DNA of 64,000 nt, from assembly GCF_022410535.1 (NCBI RefSeq), contig NZ_JAKNBL010000013.1, positions 1-64,000 on the forward strand. The letters are read 5' to 3'. Below are positions 43,512 to 51,482 of this stretch, in pieces. The translations under genes were made by a program, and so were the position numbers. The stretch's first letter is position 1, and the number at the start of each line of letters is the position of its first letter. The notes below the pieces were generated by a model. The model did no database searches and had not been told where the DNA came from. It saw only the letters and a list, made by a program, of their open reading frames with translations. This stretch comes from Pelotomaculum terephthalicicum JT (GTDB lineage Bacteria > Bacillota > Desulfotomaculia > Desulfotomaculales > Pelotomaculaceae).

Positions 43512-43817
43512 ATGCGCGAAAAAGACATGGTAAACGACGTGCTGTCCATGGTTAACAGCAGTCTGACCGGTTACGCCAGTGTCATTTCCCAGACAGCAGA
43601 CCAGCAGTTAAGACAAACCATCCAGCAAATCAGGGATAACGACGAAAAATTCCAATACGATCTTTTTAAACTGGCGGAACAAAAGGGGTTTTATCAGCCC
43701 GCGCAGCAGGCTGACCCGAAAGATATCCAGCAAATCAAGTCCCAGTTGAGCGGCGACATGGGCGGCATCAGCGGAACAGGCGCTGAAATGAGCGGCAGAG
43801 GCCGGATGGACTGGTAG
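43512..43817 (+). CDS. CotF-family spore coat protein
   Basis: A 101-residue protein with a ferritin-like helical pattern (DMVNDVLSMVNSSLTGYASV; TIQQIRDNDEKFQYDLFKLA; EQKGFYQPA), typical of the coat protein F family, and a Gly/Met-rich tail (GRGRMDW). Probable structural component of the spore coat. ATG start after AAGGAGG. Confidence 0.85.
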   Translation: MREKDMVNDVLSMVNSSLTGYASVISQTADQQLRQTIQQIRDNDEKFQYDLFKLAEQKGFYQPAQQADPKDIQQIKSQLSGDMGGISGTGAEMSGRGRMDW

Positions 43818-43850
43818 CAAAATTAGTTTCCAGAAAACTAAAATTTGGTA

Positions 43851-43879
43851 TTGACACCATAATTATCGCTCGTTATAAT
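43851..43879 (+). promoter_or_regulatory. Consensus sigma-A promoter for the DUF1659 cluster
   Basis: TTGACA (43851-43856) and TATAAT (43874-43879) are both exact, 17 bp apart. It gives a leader of about 140 bases before the DUF1659 gene, within which GGGCAGG (43901-43907) can pair with CCTGCCC. Such a strong vegetative promoter is unexpected for genes of unknown function. Confidence 0.85.
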
Positions 43880-44024
43880 AATATCGAACGTAAGTTCGGG
43901 GGCAGGGCAAATGGTCAAACATTTTACCTGCCCAAAATGTTTTGTGCCATAGCCCTCCTCATTTTAATCAAAAACAACACTGAAGGCGCTTTCAACAGGC
44001 CTTCCCGGAGAGGAGGTGAACCAT

Positions 44025-44249
44025 ATGGCTGTAAACAAGGTCCCCGCCGCTTCAACACTCAGGCTGGAACTCCGCGTGGGTGTCAGCGCCAGCGGCAACC
44101 CGGTTATCCGCAACAAGAATCTGGCCAACGTCAAATCCACGGCGTCCGACCAGGATCTGTACGACGTCGCGGCAGCGCTGGCCGCCCTGCAACAGTACCC
44201 GTTGAACGGCATCTCGCGCGTCGACAACGCCCAACTGGTTCAGGTTTAG
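44025..44249 (+). CDS. DUF1659 domain protein
   Basis: A 74-residue protein (LRLELRVGVSASGNPVIRNK; NLANVKSTASDQDLYDVAAA; LAALQQYPLNGISRVD) of the DUF1659 family, function unknown. The ATG at 44025 follows GAGGAGGTGAACC. First gene of a DUF1659-DUF2922-YvrJ set, a combination I recall from many Firmicutes. It is transcribed from the strong promoter at 43851. Confidence 0.88.
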   Translation: MAVNKVPAASTLRLELRVGVSASGNPVIRNKNLANVKSTASDQDLYDVAAALAALQQYPLNGISRVDNAQLVQV

Positions 44250-44270
44250 ATAAACCGAAACAGTATCCGG

Positions 44271-44304
44271 CAATTGTGATCGATTGATAATCATCACACA
44301 ATTG
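44271..44304. other. Inverted repeat between DUF1659 and DUF2922 genes
   Basis: CAATTGTG (44271-44278) and CACAATTG (44297-44304) are perfect 8-base arms around an 18-base AT-rich core that includes ATCGATTGATAATCAT, itself near-palindromic. It may be an operator or an mRNA hairpin controlling the downstream genes. Confidence 0.45.
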
Positions 44305-44463
44305 ACCAACAAAATAACGAAGAAAGGAGAAGGTTTCCGGCAGTTGCTTGTCAAAAGAGCGTCCTAGTGTCGCCGGCATGTTTAACTGCCTCCCGTGTAG
44401 TCGGACGGGGGATATATTTGAGCGGTTAACGGCTCAGGTATTTTTAGGAAACCGGTAAACGGA

Positions 44464-44700
44464 TTGGCTACTACGACTGAGCAAACTTTGCGCATGGTTT
44501 TCCGCAACCAGGAAGGCAAAAACGTTACCATTACTCTGGGTAATCCCAAGGAAAACTTGACAGCGGCAGAGATCGAGACAGCCATGGACTTGGTTGTCGC
44601 CCGGAACATTTTTGCCAGCGCGGGCGGAGACATTGTCGCCAAGCAGGACATCAGGGTAATCAGCAACACCACAAACGATATGTATGACCCGTCCGCCTAG
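44464..44700 (+). CDS. DUF2922 domain protein
   Basis: A 78-residue protein (TLRMVFRNQEGKNVTITLGN; AAEIETAMDLVVARNIF; KQDIRVISNTTNDMYDP) of the DUF2922 family, function unknown. The TTG start at 44464 has only a weak binding site (AGGAAACCGG 8-17 bases upstream). The 214-base gap after the DUF1659 gene contains the inverted repeat at 44271 and no gene I can support. Confidence 0.85.
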   Translation: MATTTEQTLRMVFRNQEGKNVTITLGNPKENLTAAEIETAMDLVVARNIFASAGGDIVAKQDIRVISNTTNDMYDPSA

Positions 44701-44720
44701 AATCCGGGCGTTCATATAAA

Positions 44721-44746
44721 GGCGGGGGGCCAGAGGCCCCCGCCGC
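44721..44746 (+). other. GC-rich hairpin between DUF2922 and yvrJ genes
   Basis: GGCGGGGG and CCCCCGCC form an 8-bp all-GC stem with a short loop. No T tract follows. It could stabilise the 3' end of the DUF2922 message or pause transcription. Confidence 0.5.
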
Positions 44747-44770
44747 ATCTGATTTAAAGGGGTGATTGGA

Positions 44771-44932
44771 CTGGAAAATATCCTGCAGGCAGTGGGCAAC
44801 GTTGGCTTTCCCATAGCCGTGGCCGCATACCTGCTGGTGCGCATCGAGGGCAAGCTGGAGACTCTGGCCGCCAGTATTGCCAGATTGGCCGAAGCGGTAG
44901 CCGGTGAGCGGCGGCAGGAAGAGAAAAATTAA
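44771..44932 (+). CDS. YvrJ-family small membrane protein
   Basis: A 53-residue protein: VGNVGFPIAVAAYLLVRIEG carries a short membrane segment and is followed by a coiled helix LETLAASIARLAEAV and a charged end. This fits the YvrJ family. The likely start is CTG at 44771, eight bases after AAAGGGG; an in-frame GTG at 44762 touches the binding site and is less likely. It completes the DUF1659-DUF2922-YvrJ set. Holin-like size and topology, role unknown. Confidence 0.75.
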   Translation: MENILQAVGNVGFPIAVAAYLLVRIEGKLETLAASIARLAEAVAGERRQEEKN

Positions 44933-44938
44933 CGAAGA

Positions 44939-44972
44939 AAGTGAGTCAGGGGACGGTTCCCTGACTCACTGA
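44939..44972. terminator. Inverted repeat between yvrJ and the amidohydrolase gene
   Basis: GTGAGTCAGGG and CCCTGACTCAC form a perfect 11-bp stem with loop GACGGTT. It lies seven bases after the yvrJ stop and overlaps the end of the convergent amidohydrolase gene. There is no T tract. It probably terminates or protects both transcripts. The core TCAGGGGACGGTTC is a sequence I recall as recurrent in Firmicutes genomes. Confidence 0.6.
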
Positions 44973-46030
44973 CAGTGCCGCCGACTATGTTCTACCGGGC
45001 CAATCGAAAATTTCAAACCTTTAAACAAAGTTTTATCTGGAGTTTGTTCGAAAATCTTTTTCATTTCTTTTTTAGTTAAAGGAAAATTCTCTGAAAAAGC
45101 CTCGATATAATCATCTGTAGAATTATATAGTGGAGTATCCGAACCAAAAACAATTTTATCCAGACCAAAATCTCTTATTAATGCAGCTGCTTTCTGATAA
45201 TCGCCAGCAGTAGGAGTAGGGACCCCTTCAGCTAATGCAGGGTTGGCCTGATCAGTCAAAACAACCCCTGATAAATCCAAATAAACATTTTTAATTTCCG
45301 GGTGTGCTTTCAATTCTTGAACTAATGTCTGCAAGTATTCATAGGAAGCATGGTCAAATCCCCCCCAACCACCAAGATGTGCTAATTGGATTTTCAGTTC
45401 CGGATATTGTGCCAGCAATCCAACAAGCTTTTTAGCATCTGCTGAGCCATAAGGTTCTTCAACATTTCTTTGATGCACCAATAATGGGATTTTATTTTTA
45501 GAAGCATACGCGAAGATTTTTCTAATCTTATTAAAATGTTCGGGATTTTTCAGGTCTACGCCGGAATTAGCGAAATGCATTTTTAACCCTTTCAAATTTA
45601 ATTCCTCACGGCATCTTTCAATCTCCTCAAATGCGTAATCCTTTAAAGGATTGATACTTCCATATGGAATCAACTTATTAGAGTAAACTGCACATTGGAC
45701 AGATACATAATTATTAGACCTTTTAACAGTCTCATACTCATCCGAAATTAATCCGTAGTCTGCAAGCCTTGAAACCATGTAGGCATCAGATAGAACAATT
45801 GCTTTACTTCCATGGGGAACATTATTTATGATATCTTCACCAGTCATTATATTAAGTGGAATCCCTAACATTCGAAGTGCATTGCCAACATCCGGGCTGA
45901 TAATGTGTTTGTGGAAATCTGTTCTCAACTTTAATGAATTAGAATCGCATTGTTCTGCATTCACAGTAACAACCATCAATGGGAACATAAGAACAACTGT
46001 TAAAATACCGATAAATGTTTTCTTTAACAA
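44966..46030 (-). CDS. Secreted amidohydrolase-family protein
   Basis: A 354-residue protein with a signal peptide (MLKKTFIGILTVVLMFPLMV, cleavage after VNA) and an amidohydrolase-2-type TIM barrel: KMHFANSGVDL, LLVHQRN, IQLAHLGGWGGFD and IVFGSDTPLYN (the usual metal and catalytic Asp region). The first HxH metal pair seems replaced by FHKH, so activity is uncertain. The substrate is unknown. TTG start at 46028-46030 after AAAGGAGG. Its upstream region holds three exact Spo0A-type boxes. AT-rich relative to core genes. Confidence 0.8.
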   Translation of the reverse strand: MLKKTFIGILTVVLMFPLMVVTVNAEQCDSNSLKLRTDFHKHIISPDVGNALRMLGIPLNIMTGEDIINNVPHGSKAIVLSDAYMVSRLADYGLISDEYETVKRSNNYVSVQCAVYSNKLIPYGSINPLKDYAFEEIERCREELNLKGLKMHFANSGVDLKNPEHFNKIRKIFAYASKNKIPLLVHQRNVEEPYGSADAKKLVGLLAQYPELKIQLAHLGGWGGFDHASYEYLQTLVQELKAHPEIKNVYLDLSGVVLTDQANPALAEGVPTPTAGDYQKAAALIRDFGLDKIVFGSDTPLYNSTDDYIEAFSENFPLTKKEMKKIFEQTPDKTLFKGLKFSIGPVEHSRRHCQ

Positions 46031-46095
46031 GTGATATTCCTCCTTTGTAATTTAAGTAAGTCTTCTCGGATCGGGATGGCACCGGGCCCACTATT

Positions 46096-46225
46096 TTTGT
46101 CGAACTTTAATAAAATTGTTGAATATTTAGATGTATATTGTCGAAATACGCTCAAACAACAACGACCGCCGTTTTACGGGCGGTCATCTACCTGTACTTA
46201 TTATATTATCAAAACATTCGACAAT
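46096..46225. promoter_or_regulatory. Cluster of Spo0A-like boxes
   Basis: TTTGTCGAA (46096-46104), ATTGTCGAA (46137-46145) and TTCGACAAT (46217-46225, reverse) each contain the Spo0A core TGTCGAA; ATTGTTGAA at 46115-46123 is a near match. All lie within 195 bases of the amidohydrolase start at 46030. A perfect hairpin GACCGCC-GTTTTAC-GGGCGGTC sits among them (about 46170-46191). Spo0A control is the natural inference. Confidence 0.6.
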
Positions 46226-46309
46226 GTTTCAGTAATCCCTGCTTAAATTCTTAAATTAATATTTACCCCTGTTACCCGTTTTCGACTGACTGCCTGCCGC
46301 ACATAGCAA

Positions 46310-46338
46310 AACCACCGGCATGATGAGGACCGGTGGTT
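46310..46338 (-). terminator. Terminator of the twin small-protein operon
   Basis: AACCACCGG and CCGGTGGTT form a 9-bp stem, 25 bases after the stop of the second small gene. On the minus strand TTTTG follows, so it is a modest terminator. Confidence 0.65.
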
Positions 46339-46362
46339 ACAACCTTAGATTTAGGTTTTAGC

Positions 46363-46497
46363 TTAAATGCAGCCTCCGAAACACCCCACGCCAAAAACGA
46401 GAAGGATCAGAATCAAAAAGATAATGAACGCCGGGTTGCCAAAACCGAAACCACAGGCTTCTTCAGCTTTAATCTCTTGAGATTGAATATCTGCCAT
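46363..46497 (-). CDS. Tiny hydrophobic protein, YjcZ-like (44 aa)
   Basis: Found by translating the minus strand: MADIQSQEIKAEEACGFGFG then NPAFIIFLILILLVFGVGCF and GGCI. The ATG follows AAGGAGG at seven bases. A short polar N-terminus, a Gly-Phe stretch and one C-terminal membrane segment recall the YjcZ/YczN-type small spore proteins. It is a paralogue of the gene just upstream. It carries three cysteines. Confidence 0.75.
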   Translation of the reverse strand: MADIQSQEIKAEEACGFGFGNPAFIIFLILILLVFGVGCFGGCI

Positions 46498-46525
46498 GGA
46501 ATTACCTCCTTATAAGACTTTGAGC

Positions 46526-46648
46526 TTATATACAGCCACACAAACCCACACCAAAGATGAGCAGGATGAAGATCAGGAAAATAATAAAACCAAAGTTGCC
46601 AAATCCAGTTCCACAACCCGTGCCGCATCCACCTGCGCCGAATGCCAT
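46526..46648 (-). CDS. Tiny hydrophobic protein, YjcZ-like paralogue (40 aa)
   Basis: The minus-strand translation is MAFGAGGCGTGCGTGFGNFG then FIIFLIFILLIFGVGLCGCI. ATG start after GGGGGTT. The last 23 or so residues align closely with its downstream neighbour, and the N-terminus is Gly/Cys-rich. The two genes are 28 bases apart and clearly arose by duplication. Probably a spore-envelope membrane peptide. Confidence 0.75.
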   Translation of the reverse strand: MAFGAGGCGTGCGTGFGNFGFIIFLIFILLIFGVGLCGCI

Positions 46649-46772
46649 ATTATTAACCCCCTTTTTGATTTTTTATATAATATGCGGCCGATGATAAAAG
46701 TGTTAAACAATGGGTATTCACCCATGTTAAGGGGATATATTTTGAGAGTTGTTTAATCCGGTAATTCGCCGA

Positions 46773-49304
46773 TCACTGCAACACGGTATTCACCTTAAAC
46801 CTGACAAAGAATGAGGTTCCCGAGGTGCTGGTTTCAAAATAAATTTTAGCTTTATGTCTGGCCGCAATACTGTAACAGACCGACAAACCCAGGCCGGTCC
46901 CATGGTCTTTAGTCGTAAAAAACGGGGTGCCTATCTTATCTGCTATTTCAGAAGGAATGCCGCTACCCTGGTCCTCCACCGTCATAACCACTTCTCCATC
47001 TTCCGCATACGTTTTTATCCTTAAGGTTTTGCCATTAGGCATTGCCTGGTAGCCGTTGTGCACAAGATTAAGAATTAGCTGGCGAATTTCTTTCTCATCC
47101 AGAAGCAATTCCGGAATTTCCGCCAGTTCCAATTCGATATACTTGTCTGAGTTCATAGCGTCTGCCTGTATTAGCGGAAATAGGGTTTGGATCAAATGAT
47201 TAAGATTCTGTGATTTTAAATCAACCGGCTTGTTCTTAGCCATGGAAAGATATTCTGTAATAATTGAATTCGCCCTGTCAAGTTCCTCGATCATCAGACT
47301 AAAGTACCTCTTGTGATTATCGTATTCCTGCTTCTTATAAAGCATCTGCAGGAAACCACGCACTGTAGTCATTGGATTTCTTACTTCATGCCCGATCCCG
47401 GCCGCCATCTCACCGATCAAGTTCAGGCGGTCGAGCCTGGCTATTTCGGTTTCCATCTTCCTTTCATTGGTTATGTCTTTCATCATAACAACACGGCAGT
47501 TTTCACCATTTAGATTAATACGTTCGGATGATAATAATATATTTATTACCTTACCTGATTTATTTTTTACTTTTAGATCAAGGTTTTGCAATCTTCCCGT
47601 TTCCTTAACCGCAGCAAAAGAAGACTTTATTACATCGTTCTGTTCACTTAAAAAATTCAATTCTTGATATGTGCGGCCCAACACCTCTTCCCGGGTATAC
47701 TCTGAAACATCCAGGAATCTCTGGTTTACTTCCACAAACCTGTTATCTTTCACCCTGATGATAGCGATCAGGTCCGGGCTGTTTTGAAAAATCTTTTGAA
47801 AACGCTCTTCTGATTGGCGCAGGTCCACCTCCCGCAGCTTTTTAGCAAGGTTGCGGTAGCGCTCTTCACCCCGCTTGCGTGCGGTGATATCTAAAAGAGC
47901 CATCACAACCTTTTTCGTGCGTGGAATAACGGCGGCAGTTGTATAAATGTCCTTAATGTTTCCCTCCCTGTCTATAAACCGGAATTCATAGTTGCGGGGA
48001 GCGGCATTCTTATTAATTCTTATCAAATAATAGTCATTTATCCTATCCAAATCCTCTTTTGCAACAAATTCAGTTATTCTTTTCTTGTTTTCCACTTCCT
48101 TTTTACTACAACCAGATAGTTTTTCAAATTCTGTGTTCACCAGAGATATTACTTTATTTTCCTCCAAGATTAATATCGCGGTTCCGGTATTTTCAAAAAT
48201 CGTCCGGTAATTGTCTTCGCTTTCCTGAAGCTTGTATTGAGACCTCTCAAGCGATGACAACATCTGGTTGATTTGACCCGCCAAGGTGGATAACTCGTCT
48301 CTTCCCGTCATTGACACACGGCCCGCGAGGTCACCGTTCGTACTGATCTCCAAAACACTGGTGCTCAGCCGGGCCAACCGGTACAACACCACTTTTTCCA
48401 AGAGCAACAGGGCGATCACAGCAAACAACAGGCCGACCACAAAAAGCGACAAGATAAAATACTTTATGCTGGCCTGGCCCTGCTTATAAATCTCCCTGGA
48501 CATGTCGGTTCTTAAAATAAGCGCCGGCTTGCCGTAGATATCATCCAGTAAAGCATATCCCTCAATAGAATCCGGACTTAGCGGTTGAACAAATATCGGC
48601 GACTCTGCCGATAAAAAGGAACGGGCGGCCTGGGTGTCGGGGAACATCTGAGCATCATTCAACCGGCATATAGCCAGAGACAGATGCGCTGTATCAGCCA
48701 AACGATTGATTTCAGATGAATTCAGATAGCGTCCCATAATGAGCGTGCCCTTGGCCGGCCCACTTTTTTCACTTGTCAAGATAGGCCGCGAAGCAATAAG
48801 CATGGGCCCTTCCGGAAGAATAATAATTCCTGCCATGCCGTCTTTTTGTTCGCGATGATTTAATAGATCATCGCTTAATGAAAGATGCTCTATTATACTG
48901 CCGGGAACAGGCGCTTCATTGCTTTTTTCCGGATCAAAACCTTTGCCGTAGACAATCCGGCCGGAGGAGTCGATATATAAAATCAGGTTCAATTTAAGCG
49001 AGACGAAAGTATTTTTAGTAAGATTCATATTGATATACTCGTTGCTTGCGTCTTCAATAAATTTATACGTGCTGTCCCATTCAGCCCAGTCGCCGGCCAG
49101 ACAGTTCAATGTGTCAATATCGTTTAATAAGGCGTCCCGCGCTCTTTCCACGTTCACAGTGACACTTTGTTTCTCAAGATTGGCAAAGCTGGCTGTCAAT
49201 ATGCATTTAGAGATAATGAATAAAATCACAATCAAGCAGACAAGTATCGCACTAAAAGTAATTATTGTTTTTTTACGCAGCGTCATTCGTTTACCACCAC
49301 ACAT
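46773..49304 (-). CDS. Membrane histidine kinase (CHASE4-HAMP-PAS-PAS)
   Basis: An 843-residue orphan sensor kinase. TM1 about 9-31, an extracytoplasmic CHASE4-like domain with LAGDWAEWDSTYKFI, TM2 about 283-305, HAMP, two PAS domains (IFENTGTAILILEENKVISL; IFQNSPDLIAIIRVKDNRFV), then the HisKA box GIGHEVRNPMTTVRGFLQ and an ATPase with EDQGSGIP and GTGLGLSVC. The kinase core closely resembles sporulation kinases of the KinA/KinE type and the kinase at 53882. No response regulator adjoins it, consistent with Spo0F/Spo0A phosphorelay input. Start ATG at 49304 or 49286. Confidence 0.92.
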   Translation of the reverse strand: MCGGKRMTLRKKTIITFSAILVCLIVILFIISKCILTASFANLEKQSVTVNVERARDALLNDIDTLNCLAGDWAEWDSTYKFIEDASNEYINMNLTKNTFVSLKLNLILYIDSSGRIVYGKGFDPEKSNEAPVPGSIIEHLSLSDDLLNHREQKDGMAGIIILPEGPMLIASRPILTSEKSGPAKGTLIMGRYLNSSEINRLADTAHLSLAICRLNDAQMFPDTQAARSFLSAESPIFVQPLSPDSIEGYALLDDIYGKPALILRTDMSREIYKQGQASIKYFILSLFVVGLLFAVIALLLLEKVVLYRLARLSTSVLEISTNGDLAGRVSMTGRDELSTLAGQINQMLSSLERSQYKLQESEDNYRTIFENTGTAILILEENKVISLVNTEFEKLSGCSKKEVENKKRITEFVAKEDLDRINDYYLIRINKNAAPRNYEFRFIDREGNIKDIYTTAAVIPRTKKVVMALLDITARKRGEERYRNLAKKLREVDLRQSEERFQKIFQNSPDLIAIIRVKDNRFVEVNQRFLDVSEYTREEVLGRTYQELNFLSEQNDVIKSSFAAVKETGRLQNLDLKVKNKSGKVINILLSSERINLNGENCRVVMMKDITNERKMETEIARLDRLNLIGEMAAGIGHEVRNPMTTVRGFLQMLYKKQEYDNHKRYFSLMIEELDRANSIITEYLSMAKNKPVDLKSQNLNHLIQTLFPLIQADAMNSDKYIELELAEIPELLLDEKEIRQLILNLVHNGYQAMPNGKTLRIKTYAEDGEVVMTVEDQGSGIPSEIADKIGTPFFTTKDHGTGLGLSVCYSIAARHKAKIYFETSTSGTSFFVRFKVNTVLQ

Positions 49305-49648
49305 TAATCACCTGGAAAAACTGATCACATAAAGCGGTATAGCCGAAATAAACATGCACCCATGACCTTGCGCATGCTTAAATCATCCCTGTGCTTCGTC
49401 TTGTTGATTTTTGTCGATAATTATCGAACAATAATTTTAATTCTGTATACATCTTCAATATCCTGCGCTCTTAAAAAAAACTACCCGCAAAAATCCATAT
49501 AATATTAATATTGGCTGATTAACCAAAGCGAGGGACTTTGAGCCGCAACAATTGTTTTAGAGGCTGGAGGGGAACTATATGGCGATGAAGAGGCCGTGCG
49601 AGGATGAAAAGACAAGGTCCGGGAAGCGGCGCGGCGACGACAGAAATG
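49305..49648. other. Gene-free region upstream of the histidine kinase
   Basis: No gene seen. It contains the imperfect palindrome TTGTCGATAATTATCGAACAA (49411-49431, quoted here as TTGTCGATAA / TTATCGAACAA), whose arms resemble Spo0A boxes. It may control the kinase gene. The part near pstA is GC-rich and holds only reading frames that shadow pstA. Confidence 0.4.
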
Positions 49649-50533
49649 CTACGCCGCCGTCATTTGCCGGTATATTTTTCTGCCCAGCCAGCGGGCTGCC
49701 AAGTTGAAGCCAAGCACCACCAGGATCAGCACCGCCGCGGAACCGTCCGCCACTCTTCTCAAGTCGGGGATGAGGCCCTCCGTGTTGACCTTCCAAATAT
49801 GCACCGCCAGGGTTTCCGCCGGGCGGAACGGATTCAGCGGCGAAGCCGGGTGGAAGATGTTCCACTGGCTGAAGTCCAGGGCCGGGCTGGACATGCCGGC
49901 GGTAAACAGCAGGGCGGCCGCCTCGCCGAACACTCTGCCGGAAGTGATGATGGCGCCGCTGATCAGCCCGGGGAAGGCGCTGGGCAACACCACCCGGTAG
50001 ATCGTCTGCCAATGGTTTGCGCCCAGGGCCAAGCTCGCTTCGCGCAGGCTGTCCGGCACGCCGCGAATAGATTCCTCAGAGATTCGCACCATCAGCGGCA
50101 GATTGATCACAGCCAAGGCAAGCGCCCCGGAAATAAGCGTGTAACCCCAGCCGGTCATGTTGACGAATACCAGCAGCCCGAAAAGGCCGACCACTATTGA
50201 AGGCAACGAATTCAACGTTTCGATGGACAGTCTGATTGCTTCCGTCAGCTTGTTGTTCCGGGCGTATTCAGCCAGGTAAACCCCGCCAAGCAAGCCCACG
50301 GGCACGGTAAAAACCATGGATAAAAAGAGCAGGTAGAACGAGTTGAAAATCTGCGGTCCAATCCCGCCTCCGGCGCGAACCACTTGCGGGGGTTTGGTCA
50401 AGAAATCCCAGCTGATGTATTTTCCCCCGTGGTAGAGGATATACACGATCATCGCGCCAAGAACCGTAATCACCAACAGTGCGCCGGTCCAGAATATAAA
50501 AGTGGCGATTCTGTCGGCAAGGCGGGAATTCAT
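49649..50533 (-). CDS. pstA: Phosphate ABC transporter permease PstA
   Basis: High-affinity phosphate uptake permease. It has 294 residues with six membrane segments and the cytoplasmic coupling motif EASLALGANHWQTIYRVVLP. The ATG at 50531-50533 follows AAAGGAGG and overlaps the end of pstC by 4 bases. It is the last gene of the module. Confidence 0.96.
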   Translation of the reverse strand: MNSRLADRIATFIFWTGALLVITVLGAMIVYILYHGGKYISWDFLTKPPQVVRAGGGIGPQIFNSFYLLFLSMVFTVPVGLLGGVYLAEYARNNKLTEAIRLSIETLNSLPSIVVGLFGLLVFVNMTGWGYTLISGALALAVINLPLMVRISEESIRGVPDSLREASLALGANHWQTIYRVVLPSAFPGLISGAIITSGRVFGEAAALLFTAGMSSPALDFSQWNIFHPASPLNPFRPAETLAVHIWKVNTEGLIPDLRRVADGSAAVLILVVLGFNLAARWLGRKIYRQMTAA

Positions 50534-51432
50534 CTGCTTATCCCTCCTTTTCGCACTCCGTAGCGAACTACCAGGATGAAAAAGAACGACATTAACAGGA
50601 GAAACAGACCCATGGACCAGAGGGTGTTGTTCCAAAGGGAACCCATGGGGGTGTTGCCCATGTCCATGGTGATCGCGCTGGTTAAGGTGATCACCGGATC
50701 AAGAATGGACGTTGGAATTTTTCTGGTATTGCCGATAACCATCTGGACGGCCAGCGCCTCGCCGAAAGCCCTGGCCAGGCCAAGCACGACACCGGTGACC
50801 AGGCCGGAACGAGCGGCCGGAATGAGCACCAGGCGGATAGCCTGCCAGCGCGTGGAGCCCAGGGCCAAGGCCGCCTCCTTGTACTCACGCGGCAGGGATT
50901 TCAGACTGTCGGTCAGGATGCTGACTATCGTGGGCAGGATCATCACGGACAGCACCAGAAAGCCCGCCAGAACACTAAAGCCCAGGCCTCCGATGTTGTC
51001 GCGGATAAAGGGAACCAGGACGCTTAAACCGATATACCCGTAAACAACCGAAGGGATGCCTGCCAGCAATTCGATAGCCGGCTGCAGGAAGCGCTGTCCC
51101 CAGAAAGGCGCGATTTCCACAATGAACACGGCGCAAGTGACACTGAGCGGCGCGCTTAATAAGACAGCCAGCATGGAAACAATTACCGAACCGAAGATGA
51201 AGGCCAGCACACCAACTTGCGGGCCGCCTTCCCCCGGCGGACGGTCCGGCAGCCAATTGGCTGAAAACAAAAACTCCTTGATACTCACACCGTATGCTGT
51301 AAAGGTTGACAAACCTTTTATGGAAATAAAAATAACAATGGTGATCGTGGAAACAATGGCTATCAGCGCCGCCCCGGTAGCCAGACTCTTGCCCAGCAAC
51401 TCACTGCCGGCCGGATTAATTGACTTTAACAT
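50530..51432 (-). CDS. pstC: Phosphate ABC transporter permease PstC
   Basis: Partner permease of PstA. It has 300 residues, about six membrane segments and the loop EAALALGSTRWQAIRLVLIP that contacts PstB. ATG start. It lies 50 bases after phoU. The periplasmic-type binding protein gene pstS, normally just upstream, is absent here. Confidence 0.96.
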   Translation of the reverse strand: MLKSINPAGSELLGKSLATGAALIAIVSTITIVIFISIKGLSTFTAYGVSIKEFLFSANWLPDRPPGEGGPQVGVLAFIFGSVIVSMLAVLLSAPLSVTCAVFIVEIAPFWGQRFLQPAIELLAGIPSVVYGYIGLSVLVPFIRDNIGGLGFSVLAGFLVLSVMILPTIVSILTDSLKSLPREYKEAALALGSTRWQAIRLVLIPAARSGLVTGVVLGLARAFGEALAVQMVIGNTRKIPTSILDPVITLTSAITMDMGNTPMGSLWNNTLWSMGLFLLLMSFFFILVVRYGVRKGGISR

Positions 51433-51482
51433 TCCTTACTACCTCGTTTCACAATTCCGGGACTATGATTTTCGACATTTGT

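Noticed and set aside
49575-50012. 145-codon minus-strand frame beside pstA
   Set aside because: It lies in another frame of the pstA 3' half and reads as Gly/Arg-rich shadow sequence.
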